Positions 1-7,160 of a stretch of 13,326 nt of DNA are shown here, one piece after another. The first letter of the stretch is position 1. Every line of letters begins with the position of its first letter. Position numbers and translations under genes: made by a program. This stretch comes from Thiomicrorhabdus sp034722175 (GTDB lineage Bacteria; Pseudomonadota; Gammaproteobacteria; Thiomicrospirales; Thiomicrospiraceae): the NCBI GenBank assembly GCA_034722175.1, contig JAYENR010000117.1, positions 1-13,326 on the forward strand, read 5' to 3'. The notes beneath the pieces are model-generated. The model was not told where the DNA came from. It did not search any database and saw nothing but the letters and a program-made list of their open reading frames with translations.

Positions 1-121
1 TATTGTCTATTTCAATTAAGCTAGATCGGACTGAATAGACAACAACAGCAAGAAATAAAGCACTAAGAATTAAGTTTAGCCATAATCTTTTATTAATTGA
101 GATGTTTGAAAATAGGTTCAT
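1..121 (-). CDS. N-terminal fragment of a probable methyl-accepting chemotaxis protein
   Basis: A minus-strand reading frame starts at the ATG whose complement lies at 119-121 and stays open for 40 codons to the window edge. A strong ribosome binding site, GGAGG, sits about 6 bases upstream of the ATG. The visible peptide begins MNLFSNISINKRLWLNLILS, followed by about 20 hydrophobic residues and then a polar stretch (SLIEIDN). A short cytoplasmic leader of the Sikkrl type, one membrane helix and the start of a periplasmic helix are typical of chemoreceptors and other sensors with a four-helix-bundle ligand domain. The HDOD and Hpt genes nearby fit a signalling neighbourhood. With only 40 residues, a sensor kinase or diguanylate cyclase cannot be excluded. 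The coding call is firm and the family call is inference. Confidence 0.6.
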   Translation of the reverse strand, partial: MNLFSNISINKRLWLNLILSALFLAVVVYSVRSSLIEIDN

Positions 122-165
122 TTTTTCCTCCATGAATTTTGAACCTTACTCATAGTAAAAATGTT

Positions 166-195
166 TTGTGACACACAGATTACTTTTTATATAAA
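166..195 (+). promoter_or_regulatory. Candidate sigma70 promoter of the HDOD gene
   Basis: TTGTGA at 166-171 is followed after 16 bases by TATATA at 188-193; TATAAA at 190-195 gives an 18-base spacer. This is the best -35/-10 pair in the 129-base divergent gap and leaves a leader of about 50 bases before the ATG at 251. It is a consensus match only. Confidence 0.4.
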
Positions 196-250
196 CTTTA
201 AAAATCTTTTCGTTTAGAGTTGAATCGGATTTTTAGCCTTAAGGAAGGTT

Positions 251-1084
251 ATGCAAAATAAATTAAAACAGGCCATGATTGCGATTCATGGAGTGACTAT
301 TCCAGAATTGCCTGATGAGGTTTTGCTGTTAGAAAAAGAGATTAATAGTAAGTTTGCCAATGTTTCAACGGTCTCTGAAATTATCGAAAAAAATACGACC
401 TTATCGGGTGAGTTACTAAAAGTGGTTAACTCACCGATTGTTAAACTTCGAGAGCCTTGTTTGTCGATACGGGATGCGGTAGGAGCACTAGGGTTAGATA
501 ACATTTATAATTTAGTGGTCGCCTCAGCCCTTAAAAACCTATTTGGTGAAGCCGGTCTGATGAAAGATATTATGGATCAGAGTGTCGATGTGGCGTTCTG
601 TATGGCGGATATTGCGGAATGGGTCGACGATGTGAGTCGTGATGAAGCCTATATGTTAGGATTGTTTCATAATTCGGGTGCTTTATTGTTAGCCTCTAAA
701 AATGAACAGAGGTATTCAGTTCTATTTAGTAACTCGATGTCACGTCCGGTTTCCATTTTGGCGTTAGAAGAGAAAACTTTGGGCTCTAATCATGCTATGG
801 TTGGGGTCTTAATGGCTAAAAAATGGAAGTTACCGATTGAGATGATCAATGCGGTAATGTTGCACCACACTGCTGAGTGTTCACGTATCAAAAATGATAA
901 GGTGCGAGCGATGGTGGCGATGTTAAAGGTCGCGAATGCAATTGTGGCTGAGATCTCATTAGGGGCTTACCGTGGAGATGAGATGCGATCTTATGAAGAG
1001 GATGGCGTTGAGGAGTTAATGATTCCTCATGAAGTGGTTTCTGAGATTCGTTCCGCGGTGATCTCATATAACTTTAAAGATTAA
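251..1084 (+). CDS. HDOD domain signalling protein
   Basis: This 277-residue protein consists almost entirely of one HDOD domain, the degenerate HD-like fold found in bacterial signalling and regulatory proteins. Visible hallmarks are the N-terminal helical part with IEKNTTLSGELLKVVNSP (about 45-62), the central LGLFHNSGALLLA (136-148) and the later EKTLGSNHAMVGVLMAKKW (174-192) followed by the His-His pair at 205-206. At the position of the HD metal motif it reads His140-Asn141. Loss of metal-dependent phosphohydrolase residues is usual in this family, so a binding or scaffolding role is more likely than catalysis. No receiver, GGDEF or EAL domain is attached. The start is well supported by AAGGAAGG at 241-248. 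A hairpin terminator follows at 1101-1127, so it is probably transcribed alone. Its partner cannot be read from the sequence. Confidence 0.9.
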   Translation: MQNKLKQAMIAIHGVTIPELPDEVLLLEKEINSKFANVSTVSEIIEKNTTLSGELLKVVNSPIVKLREPCLSIRDAVGALGLDNIYNLVVASALKNLFGEAGLMKDIMDQSVDVAFCMADIAEWVDDVSRDEAYMLGLFHNSGALLLASKNEQRYSVLFSNSMSRPVSILALEEKTLGSNHAMVGVLMAKKWKLPIEMINAVMLHHTAECSRIKNDKVRAMVAMLKVANAIVAEISLGAYRGDEMRSYEEDGVEELMIPHEVVSEIRSAVISYNFKD

Positions 1085-1100
1085 TGTTAAGGTTAAATTT

Positions 1101-1127
1101 AAACTGATCAGGCCTGTTCAGTTTTTT
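1101..1127 (+). terminator. Rho-independent terminator after the HDOD gene
   Basis: AAACTGA (1101-1107) pairs with TCAGTTT (1118-1124) around the palindromic core CAGGCCTG (1109-1116), and the stem runs into a T-run ending at 1127. It begins 16 bases after the HDOD stop codon. The same core followed by a GTTTT tail recurs at 7030 and 11191. Confidence 0.75.
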
Positions 1128-1220
1128 GAGTTCTAAAATTGAGTTTTTGATTGATAACGGTCTGCTTGGTTAAGGTTAATATTAGGTTTGTGGTGAATTA
1201 AAACTCAATAGGAGAACGGT

Positions 1221-1568
1221 TTGGATTCAAATAAGGCTTTAAGAGAGTTATCCAATACCATTGGAGTACCCGAACAAACTTTACAGTCAATTTTGGCATT
1301 GTTTTATAACGAGCACAGCCAAATTCGTGAACAAACCTTACTCCGGGTCGAGCAGAATAGCCAGCAAGAACTAGCCACTTATATTCATAAGTTGAAAGGT
1401 TCAAGTGGCAGTTTGCAAATGCATGGGTTGAGACAGAGTTTGGTTCTACTTGAAGAGCGGTTGAAATTGGGTCAAAAGCTGACGGTTGAGGACCTTGAAC
1501 CCCTTTATCTCGAAATGGATTTTGTGATCAAGCAATATCAGTTAGACAAGGTTTCTGCTCAATCATAA
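1221..1568 (+). CDS. Stand-alone Hpt (histidine phosphotransfer) domain protein
   Basis: This small 115-residue protein carries the Hpt signature HKLKGSSGSLQ at 56-66, in which His56 is the predicted phospho-accepting residue. The rest is amphipathic helix, as expected for the four-helix Hpt bundle, and the length is about that of a single domain. Such proteins relay phosphoryl groups between response-regulator receivers and hybrid kinases in the cytoplasm. The start is a TTG at 1221, chosen because GGAG at 1211-1214 lies 6 bases upstream and no in-frame ATG precedes the conserved helix. No kinase or receiver gene is visible in the window, so its partners are unknown. The gene converges with lon, with a gap of 87 bases. 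The family call is firm; the start is good but rests on a non-ATG codon. Confidence 0.85.
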   Translation: MDSNKALRELSNTIGVPEQTLQSILALFYNEHSQIREQTLLRVEQNSQQELATYIHKLKGSSGSLQMHGLRQSLVLLEERLKLGQKLTVEDLEPLYLEMDFVIKQYQLDKVSAQS

Positions 1569-1590
1569 TGTCACTAGATCGTTCAAATTA

Positions 1591-1636
1591 AAACTCACGA
1601 TACTCTGCTAAGGTGTTTAACAGGTCTGGTGAGTTT
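1591..1636 (-). terminator. Possible lon terminator between convergent genes
   Basis: AAACTCAC (1591-1598) and GTGAGTTT (1629-1636) form a perfect 8-bp inverted repeat separated by 30 bases. Read on the minus strand, the stem is followed by TTTTAATTT, a plausible U-rich tail for lon. The large loop makes this weaker than a standard terminator. Confidence 0.35.
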
Positions 1637-1655
1637 ATAAAATATTTAAATCGAT

Positions 1656-4268
1656 TTAGTGTTGTGCCACCATTGGCGCAGAATCAGACTCTTTTTGTTT
1701 GGCGTTATAGACTTTTAATGCCAAAGATTTAGAGCGAATATTAAACGTCAAACGTGCCACATCATCAAAGTGTTTCGCAAAATGTACCGTCATACCTTCT
1801 TGCAAGTAATCGGGTAACTCTTCAAAGTCTTTTTTGTTTTCAAATGGCAGAATCAACTCTTTAATACCGATACGTTTTGAAGCAATCACCTTTTCACGAA
1901 TTCCACCAACCGGTAATACTTGTCCGGTCAGGCTTAGTTCGCCCGTCATCGCAAGTGGCGTTTTAATCGCTTCGTCACGAGCCAAGGATAATAACGACGT
2001 TGCCATGGTGACACCCGCACTTGGGCCATCTTTTGGGGTTGCCCCATCTGGCACATGTAAATGAACAAACGCTTTGTCAAAAAACTCCGGATCGGCTTTG
2101 TATTTTTCAAGATTGGAGGAGATAAAGCTGTAAGCAATCCCCGCAGACTCTTGCATTACGTCGCCTAATTGACCAGATAGCTTAAAACCGCGGTTTAAGG
2201 TGTGCACTCGACTGGCCTCAATAGTGAGCGTTGCTCCGCCCATCGAGGTCCAAGCCAACCCCGTTACGGTACCAATTTGTTGATTCATCTTCTCTGGAGC
2301 GAAACGAGGTTGCCCCAACATCTCTTCCAGTTCATTAACATGAATGCGAGCCGTTTCTATTTCACCCGTTACAAACTTTAACGCTAGCTTGCGCACCAAT
2401 TTTGCCAACTGTTTTTTCAGGTTACGAACGCCCGCTTCACGGGCGTAACCTTCAATGACGTGGCGAATGGCTGGAGCAGTAATCTGCACCTGTTCTTTGG
2501 TTAAACCAGACTCTTCTAATAGTTGTGGCCATAAGTGATGTTTGGCAATCTGGATTTTCTCTTCGGTAATGTAACCTGACAGACGAATCACCTCCATACG
2601 GTCTAATAGAGGTCCCGGAATGGTGTCTAAGGTATTGGCGGTACAGACAAACAGGGCTTTTGAAAGGTCAAAACGTACATCCATAAAGTGATCCATAAAC
2701 TCATGGTTCTGCTCTGGATCTAATACTTCTAATAAAGCAGAAGCGGGATCGCCTTGAAAAGAGGCACCAATTTTATCAACCTCATCCAGCATAATCACTG
2801 GATTTGCCGTTTCACAATCTTTTAACGCTTGTACAAATTTACCGGGCATTGCGCCAATATAGGTGCGACGATGGCCTTTAATTTCAGCTTCATCACGCAT
2901 GCCACCCACTGAGAAGCGATAGAACTTACGCCCTAACGCATCGGCAATGGAGCGTCCAATGGAGGTTTTACCAACCCCTGGAGGGCCGACTAAACAGATA
3001 ATAGAGCCTGAGACCTCACCTTTTAAAGAACCAACTGCTAAAAATTCGCTGATACGATCTTTTACATCTTCTAAGCCATCGTGGCCTTTGTCTAAGATTT
3101 TTTTAGCACGTTTTAAATCCAGAATATCTTTGCTGTGTTGACCCCAAGGTAGCAAGGTTAACCAATCTAACCAATTACGTGCCACGCTGTATTCCGGTGA
3201 CTGTGGATCTAGCATTGATAGTTTATTAAGCTCTTCTTCGGCTTTTTTCTTAGCCTCATCACTTAACTCTAAAGCGGCCATACGTTCACGAAAACGATCG
3301 CTGTCTAAAGTCTGGTCGTCTTTGATAATACCGAGTTCTTTTTGGATTTCATTGAGTTGTTGGCGTAAGAAGAAATCACGTTGCTGTTCGTTCATGTTCT
3401 CTTCAACACGTTCACGAATATTGAACTGTAATTTTGTGACTTCAATCTCTTGTTTGAATAGCGCTAAGACCTTTTCCAAACGGCTAACCAAATCAAAGGT
3501 TTCTAAAACATCTTGTAGTTTAGGGCCGTCGGCGGTGGTTAAACTGGCGGCAAAATCTGCTAAGTGAGCGGGTTCATTTGGATTGTAACGATTTAAAAAG
3601 TACTTTAACTCTTCACTGTATAAAGGATTTAGTGGTAACAGTTCTCTAAAAGCGTTCATGATCGCTAAACCATAAGCTTTAAACTCTTTATCTGATCCGA
3701 CTTTACTGTCCTTCGGATAGCTGACTTTGGCTTGATAAGGCGCATTTCCGCTTGTCCAGGTATCGATCTTAAAACGTTGGATGCCTTCACCAATCAGTTG
3801 AATATAATCATCACGCTCTTTCGGTTCGTGAATGCGGACTAGAGTTCCAACCGGAGAAAACTCTTCTGGGGGGGCGTTCTCGTGATCTTCATGGTTCACA
3901 AACACCATGCCGACATATTTATGATTGCCTGCTTGAATGGCATCAAAGGTCTCTTGCCAGGCCTCTTTGTTAAGCAATACCGGCAGTTGTTGACCCGGAA
4001 AGAAAGGGCGGTCTTTAACAGGCAGTAGATAAATGTCAGTGGGTAAGGTCAGTTCAGGTTTTGCTAACGAGCTGATTGGTTTGTCTGTTTCATCACTGGC
4101 GATGTGTTCCCCATCCAAGACTTGTGCATTATCTGCCTCTTGATCCATATCTAAAGAGATATTTAAGGCGATATCATCCTCTAACAAGGTTTCGTCAACG
4201 TTGATTTGTACGTCTTGCTCAGACTCTTCGAGGGTTAAAGTTTCAGAGGATTTGATTGTGTCAGTCAT
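1656..4268 (-). CDS. lon: ATP-dependent Lon protease (endopeptidase La), with acidic N-terminal extension
   Basis: This AAA+ serine protease degrades misfolded and regulatory proteins in the cytoplasm. Numbering from the ATG at 4268 (870 residues), the substrate-binding domain begins near residue 75, Walker A GPPGVGKT is at 428-435 and Walker B IMLDEVDK at 492-499. The catalytic Ser is in KDGPSAG (Ser750) and Lys793 in GGIREK, the same 43-residue spacing as the E. coli Ser679/Lys722 dyad. All parts are intact. About 70 acidic residues precede the usual Lon start and make it longer than E. coli Lon (784). The RPFFPGQ motif at the domain start recalls the AsrA-type second Lon of Pseudomonas (from memory), so it may not be the only Lon in the cell. 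In-frame TTG (4295) and GTG (4283) starts exist upstream, but the ATG is preferred because the predicted transcript begins near 4302. Confidence 0.95.
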   Translation of the reverse strand: MTDTIKSSETLTLEESEQDVQINVDETLLEDDIALNISLDMDQEADNAQVLDGEHIASDETDKPISSLAKPELTLPTDIYLLPVKDRPFFPGQQLPVLLNKEAWQETFDAIQAGNHKYVGMVFVNHEDHENAPPEEFSPVGTLVRIHEPKERDDYIQLIGEGIQRFKIDTWTSGNAPYQAKVSYPKDSKVGSDKEFKAYGLAIMNAFRELLPLNPLYSEELKYFLNRYNPNEPAHLADFAASLTTADGPKLQDVLETFDLVSRLEKVLALFKQEIEVTKLQFNIRERVEENMNEQQRDFFLRQQLNEIQKELGIIKDDQTLDSDRFRERMAALELSDEAKKKAEEELNKLSMLDPQSPEYSVARNWLDWLTLLPWGQHSKDILDLKRAKKILDKGHDGLEDVKDRISEFLAVGSLKGEVSGSIICLVGPPGVGKTSIGRSIADALGRKFYRFSVGGMRDEAEIKGHRRTYIGAMPGKFVQALKDCETANPVIMLDEVDKIGASFQGDPASALLEVLDPEQNHEFMDHFMDVRFDLSKALFVCTANTLDTIPGPLLDRMEVIRLSGYITEEKIQIAKHHLWPQLLEESGLTKEQVQITAPAIRHVIEGYAREAGVRNLKKQLAKLVRKLALKFVTGEIETARIHVNELEEMLGQPRFAPEKMNQQIGTVTGLAWTSMGGATLTIEASRVHTLNRGFKLSGQLGDVMQESAGIAYSFISSNLEKYKADPEFFDKAFVHLHVPDGATPKDGPSAGVTMATSLLSLARDEAIKTPLAMTGELSLTGQVLPVGGIREKVIASKRIGIKELILPFENKKDFEELPDYLQEGMTVHFAKHFDDVARLTFNIRSKSLALKVYNAKQKESDSAPMVAQH

Positions 4269-4307
4269 GCTGGTCTTATTCACGTATTTTGTCAAAAGTG
4301 GGTTATT

Positions 4308-4336
4308 ATATGCGGACTGTAAAGACCAGATTCAAG
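4308..4336 (-). promoter_or_regulatory. Heat-shock (sigma32-type) promoter of lon
   Basis: On the minus strand, CTTGAA (4336-4331) is separated by 15 bases from CCGCATAT (4315-4308). This closely matches the sigma32 pattern CTTGAA-N13-15-CCCCATNT. A TATAAT at 4310-4305 overlaps the -10 and could also serve sigma70, though with a poor 19-base spacer. Transcription would begin near 4302, about 34 bases before the lon ATG. The -35 lies on the mogA ribosome binding site. Confidence 0.6.
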
Positions 4337-4344
4337 GAGTAAAC

Positions 4345-4896
4345 ATGCAAAAAGACGAAATTAAAATTGGCTTTATCACCGTTTCAGACCGTGCAAGTCG
4401 TGGAGAGTACGAAGACTTGGGCGGGCCAGCGATGCAAGAGTGGATTAACAGTGCCTTGAGTAATGATTGGACAGCGGTTGCCAAAGTGATTGCGGATGAA
4501 CAAGATCTAATTGAAACGACTCTGAAAGAGTTGGCTGACGAACACCAGTGCGGGTTGATATTAACCACGGGGGGGACAGGGCCTGCAAAACGTGATGTGA
4601 CACCTGAAGCGACTGAAGCGGTGTGCGATAAAATTTTAGACGGCTTTGCGGAACAGATGCGTTCGGTCTCATTAAAATATGTGCCGACGGCTATTTTATC
4701 TCGCCAAATTGCCGGAACCCGTGGGTCAAGTTTGATTATTAACTTACCTGGTAAACCTTCAGCGATTGGTGAGTGTCTAGAGGCGGTCTTTCCTGCGGTG
4801 CCTTACTGTGTGGATTTGATTGAAGGACCTTATCTGGAAACCAATGAAACCTTTGTTAAAGCCTTCCGTCCGAAACATGCGATTAAAAAGGGATAA
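4345..4896 (+). CDS. mogA: Molybdopterin adenylyltransferase MogA
   Basis: MogA adenylates molybdopterin before molybdate insertion in molybdenum cofactor synthesis, in the cytoplasm. The 183-residue product follows E. coli MogA closely: IGFITVSDRASRG at 8-20, the pterin/nucleotide-binding TTGGTGPAKRDVTPEA at 74-89, FVPTAILSRQ-like VPTAILSRQ at 113-121 and NLPGKP at 133-138, ending with VPYCVDLIEGPY. It is about 12 residues shorter than the E. coli protein because a loop before VPYC is missing. The start at 4345 is set by AAGGAG at 4334-4339; the frame is open further upstream, but that part lies inside lon. prmB follows after three bases, so the two are co-transcribed. No other molybdenum cofactor gene is in the window. 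Confidence 0.95.
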   Translation: MQKDEIKIGFITVSDRASRGEYEDLGGPAMQEWINSALSNDWTAVAKVIADEQDLIETTLKELADEHQCGLILTTGGTGPAKRDVTPEATEAVCDKILDGFAEQMRSVSLKYVPTAILSRQIAGTRGSSLIINLPGKPSAIGECLEAVFPAVPYCVDLIEGPYLETNETFVKAFRPKHAIKKG

Positions 4897-4899
4897 TCT

Positions 4900-5835
4900 G
4901 TGACCAATATTAACTATCAAAACGATTGTTTGGAAAACATCACTGATTTTGTTCGTTGGGGTGGTTCGCTGTTTAAATCAGCGAATCTATTTTTTGGACA
5001 CGGTACCGACAATGCGTTTGATGAAGCCCGTGTATTGGTGTTTTTTGCTCTAAATTTGCCTGATGAAATCCCGGATAACTACTGGCAAGCGCGTTTAAGT
5101 CAGCAAGAAAAACAGAAAGTTACAGAGCTGTTTAGGCAGCGTATTGAAACCCGTAAACCTGCGGCCTATTTAACGGGCGAAGCGTGGTTTGCAGGGATGC
5201 GCTTTATTGTTAACGAATCGACACTAGTGCCGCGTTCTCCCATTGCCGAATTGATTCATAACGGTTTTCAAAACTGGATAGAAACTGAAGAGGTGGAATC
5301 GGTTTTGGATATGTGTACTGGCAGTGGTTGCATCGGAATTGCGACTTTACAGGCCTGCCCAAATGCGACCGTCGATCTGATTGACCTATCTGAAGAGGCT
5401 TTAAAGGTTGCACAACAGAATATTGATCAATACGGTTTAAATGATTTTGTAACGGCGATTCAATCTGATCTGTTTTCCAATCTACAAGGTAAGAAGTACG
5501 ATCTGATTGTTTCTAATCCGCCCTATGTCGATCAAATAGAGATGGATGCTTTGCCTGAAGAGTTCCAGCAGGAGCCACGTTTAGGCTTAGAGTCTGGAAA
5601 AGATGGTTTGGATCTGACTCGTAAAATGCTGGCCGAAGCCTCAAACTACTTAAATGATGATGGTGTGCTGATTGTTGAGGTAGGGGTGTCACAATTTTAT
5701 CTTGAACAGGCCTATCCAGAACTGCCATTCTACTGGTTTGAATTTGAACACGGTGGAGAGGGGGTATTTGCGATCCATAAGTCTGAACTAGAAGTGTATC
5801 AAGATATTTTGAATGAACGTGTTCAACCTTTATAG
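4900..5835 (+). CDS. prmB: Ribosomal protein L3 N5-glutamine methyltransferase PrmB
   Basis: PrmB methylates a glutamine side chain of ribosomal protein L3 using S-adenosylmethionine. Its 311 residues match the family length (310 in E. coli). The N-terminal helical domain contains FGHGTDNAFDEA (32-43), close to E. coli PrmB. VPRSPI is at 110-115, the SAM-binding DMCTGSGCIGIA at 137-148, and the catalytic NPPY at 206-209, which positions the glutamine amide. The FGHGTDN and VPRSPIAELI stretches separate it from the release-factor enzyme PrmC. The start is a GTG three bases after the mogA stop, with AGGGA inside the end of mogA as ribosome binding site, so translation is probably coupled. A hairpin follows at 5855-5881. 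In E. coli prmB sits next to aroC; here about 5.9 kb separates them. Confidence 0.95.
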   Translation: MTNINYQNDCLENITDFVRWGGSLFKSANLFFGHGTDNAFDEARVLVFFALNLPDEIPDNYWQARLSQQEKQKVTELFRQRIETRKPAAYLTGEAWFAGMRFIVNESTLVPRSPIAELIHNGFQNWIETEEVESVLDMCTGSGCIGIATLQACPNATVDLIDLSEEALKVAQQNIDQYGLNDFVTAIQSDLFSNLQGKKYDLIVSNPPYVDQIEMDALPEEFQQEPRLGLESGKDGLDLTRKMLAEASNYLNDDGVLIVEVGVSQFYLEQAYPELPFYWFEFEHGGEGVFAIHKSELEVYQDILNERVQPL

Positions 5836-5854
5836 TTTTAGTCTTCTCTTTTTT

Positions 5855-5881
5855 GGGTGTTATCACTCTTGATAACATCCC
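5855..5881 (+). terminator. Hairpin terminator after mogA-prmB
   Basis: GGGTGTTATC (5855-5864) pairs with GATAACATCCC (5871-5881) across a 6-base loop, with one bulged base. A T-rich but interrupted tail (TCTTATCTTTCT) follows. It begins 20 bases after the prmB stop codon. The stem is convincing and the tail is mediocre. Confidence 0.6.
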
Positions 5882-5916
5882 TCTTATCTTTCTAATTGCC
5901 AACTCTGGCCAATTAA

Positions 5917-5943
5917 TTGCTTAAATGACATTTAAATTATAAT
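5917..5943 (+). promoter_or_regulatory. Candidate promoter of the carbonic anhydrase gene
   Basis: A perfect TATAAT at 5938-5943 is preceded by TTGCTT at 5917-5922 with a short 15-base spacer. Transcription would start about 25 bases before the ATG at 5974. An imperfect inverted repeat, AATTGCCA / TGGCCAATT (5894-5914), lies just upstream of the -35 and could be an operator. Confidence 0.45.
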
Positions 5944-5973
5944 GACTGTCAGAAATTTGTCGGAGAATGCCCT

Positions 5974-6975
5974 ATGAGACGTACTTTTTCCTCGTCTTTT
6001 AAAAACTGTGTTGTAGCCCCTTTGTTAATCATGATTGTTGTCAGTTTATTCATGATGACGGCAAATGCGGCTGAAAAGACCTTACAAAAATCAGATGTAC
6101 CCTTGTTGGATTTGGGGTCTGAGATTGAAAGCCTTAAAGACAAAGAGAAGCACGACAAGCCTGTAACTGCTCCGATTGTAAACCCGATTTCTGAATCACA
6201 CAGCAGTCGAGTGATGCCGAAAGTAAAGCCTGATTTACATGGTGATGATAAGCCACATTGGAGTTATTCGGGTGGAACGGGGCCAAAACATTGGGGAGAG
6301 TTGTCACCTGAATTTTCAACTTGTAAAACTGGTAAAAACCAATCGCCGATTGATCTACGTGATAAAGCGGCGCTTGGCACGCAAGGTTTAGCAAGTTTGG
6401 ATATTGCTTACAAAGAGGTGCCGTTAAAAATCATTAATAATGGTCACTCTATTCAGGTTAACTTTCCGTTAGGCAGTTACATTAAAGTCGGTGGGCATCG
6501 TTATGAGTTAATGCAGTATCACTTCCACACCCCAAGTGAGCACTATAAAGAAGGTTTTCCGTATCCCATGGAAATGCATCTGGTGCATAAAGATGGCGAC
6601 GGTAACTTAGCAGTAATGGGGGTTCTATTCCAAGAAGGTGAAGAGAACGAATACCTAAATGGCCTATTGAAACGTCTGCCTAAAGAGATCGGTAAACAGC
6701 AGATTTATAATGATTTACAACTGAACCCTGTACATTTCTTACCCGCAAATACTGAATTTTATAAATACAGCGGTTCTTTGACTACACCACCTTGTTCAGA
6801 AGGGGTCTATTGGATGGTGTTTAAGCACCCAATTGAAGCGTCTGCCGAACAGATCATTAAAATGAATGAACTGATGGGAGAGAATGCCCGTCCAGTACAA
6901 CCGATGTTTTCGCGTCATGTACTGAAGTCGTGGAATGAACCTGACGAAGGTTCTCAGTTATACGAGTTTTATTAA
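5974..6975 (+). CDS. Periplasmic alpha-carbonic anhydrase
   Basis: This zinc enzyme interconverts CO2 and bicarbonate. Residues 1-32 form a signal peptide: a basic start, a hydrophobic core near 13-30 and a cleavage site after ANA. The alpha-type catalytic domain begins near HWSYSG (95-100). The zinc ligands are His183 and His185 in QYHFHTPSEH and His202 in MEMHLVH. His158 in NNGHSIQV matches the proton-shuttle position, and SLTTPPC (268-274) carries the active-site threonine. Cys117 and Cys274 are placed to form the disulfide usual in exported bacterial alpha enzymes. About 60 charged, low-complexity residues (34-94) separate the signal peptide from the domain, a longer linker than most. GGAG at 5962-5965 sets the start. 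It has its own promoter and a terminator at 7003-7041. In a chemoautotroph it would supply or equilibrate inorganic carbon; that use is inference. Confidence 0.95.
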   Translation: MRRTFSSSFKNCVVAPLLIMIVVSLFMMTANAAEKTLQKSDVPLLDLGSEIESLKDKEKHDKPVTAPIVNPISESHSSRVMPKVKPDLHGDDKPHWSYSGGTGPKHWGELSPEFSTCKTGKNQSPIDLRDKAALGTQGLASLDIAYKEVPLKIINNGHSIQVNFPLGSYIKVGGHRYELMQYHFHTPSEHYKEGFPYPMEMHLVHKDGDGNLAVMGVLFQEGEENEYLNGLLKRLPKEIGKQQIYNDLQLNPVHFLPANTEFYKYSGSLTTPPCSEGVYWMVFKHPIEASAEQIIKMNELMGENARPVQPMFSRHVLKSWNEPDEGSQLYEFY

Positions 6976-7002
6976 ACTCTAAAATGATTCCATTTCAAAT
7001 TG

Positions 7003-7041
7003 AACAGGCCAGGTTGATTTAACTATCACCAGGCCTGTTTC
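7003..7041 (+). terminator. Terminator after carbonic anhydrase
   Basis: AACAGGCC (7003-7010) pairs perfectly with GGCCTGTT (7032-7039). The stem extends inward past an A/A mismatch through GG/CC and TGAT/ATCA. The TTTCGTTTT tail gives a termination signal. The right arm contains CAGGCCTG (7030-7037), shared with terminators at 1109 and 11191. Confidence 0.7.
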
Positions 7042-7072
7042 GTTTTGCCGTGACTGACATTCCCATTCCAAG

Positions 7073-7100
7073 TTGTAAAAAAACTTCTAACCAGTACAAT
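7073..7100 (+). promoter_or_regulatory. Candidate promoter of the djlA-like gene
   Basis: TTGTAA (7073-7078) and TACAAT (7095-7100) are separated by 16 bases. Transcription would begin near 7107, downstream of the in-frame GTG at 7050, which argues for the TTG start at 7161 for this gene. Confidence 0.45.
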
Positions 7101-7160
7101 CACTCATCTATTTATATTCAATATGCGACCATTGAATGGCTCGTTATCAAAGGAAGAGTT

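Noticed and set aside
182..205. TAAAGTTT on the minus strand, resembling the -35 of a flagellar sigma28 promoter for the chemoreceptor
   Set aside because: After the required 11-base spacer the sequence reads AATCTGTG, which does not match GCCGATAA.
4269..4295. Longer lon start at TTG or GTG
   Set aside because: No ribosome binding site precedes either, and the TTG would lie only a few bases after the predicted transcript start.
4201..4344. Upstream extension of the mogA frame into lon
   Set aside because: The canonical MogA start has a strong AAGGAG, and the extension is the reverse of lon coding sequence.
5513..5902. 129-codon minus-strand frame across the end of prmB
   Set aside because: It lies antisense to conserved PrmB sequence and runs through the terminator; no protein features are visible.
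7050..7160. In-frame extension of the djlA-like gene from a GTG
   Set aside because: It begins next to the preceding terminator and upstream of the predicted promoter, lacks a ribosome binding site, and would bury the N-terminal membrane helix.
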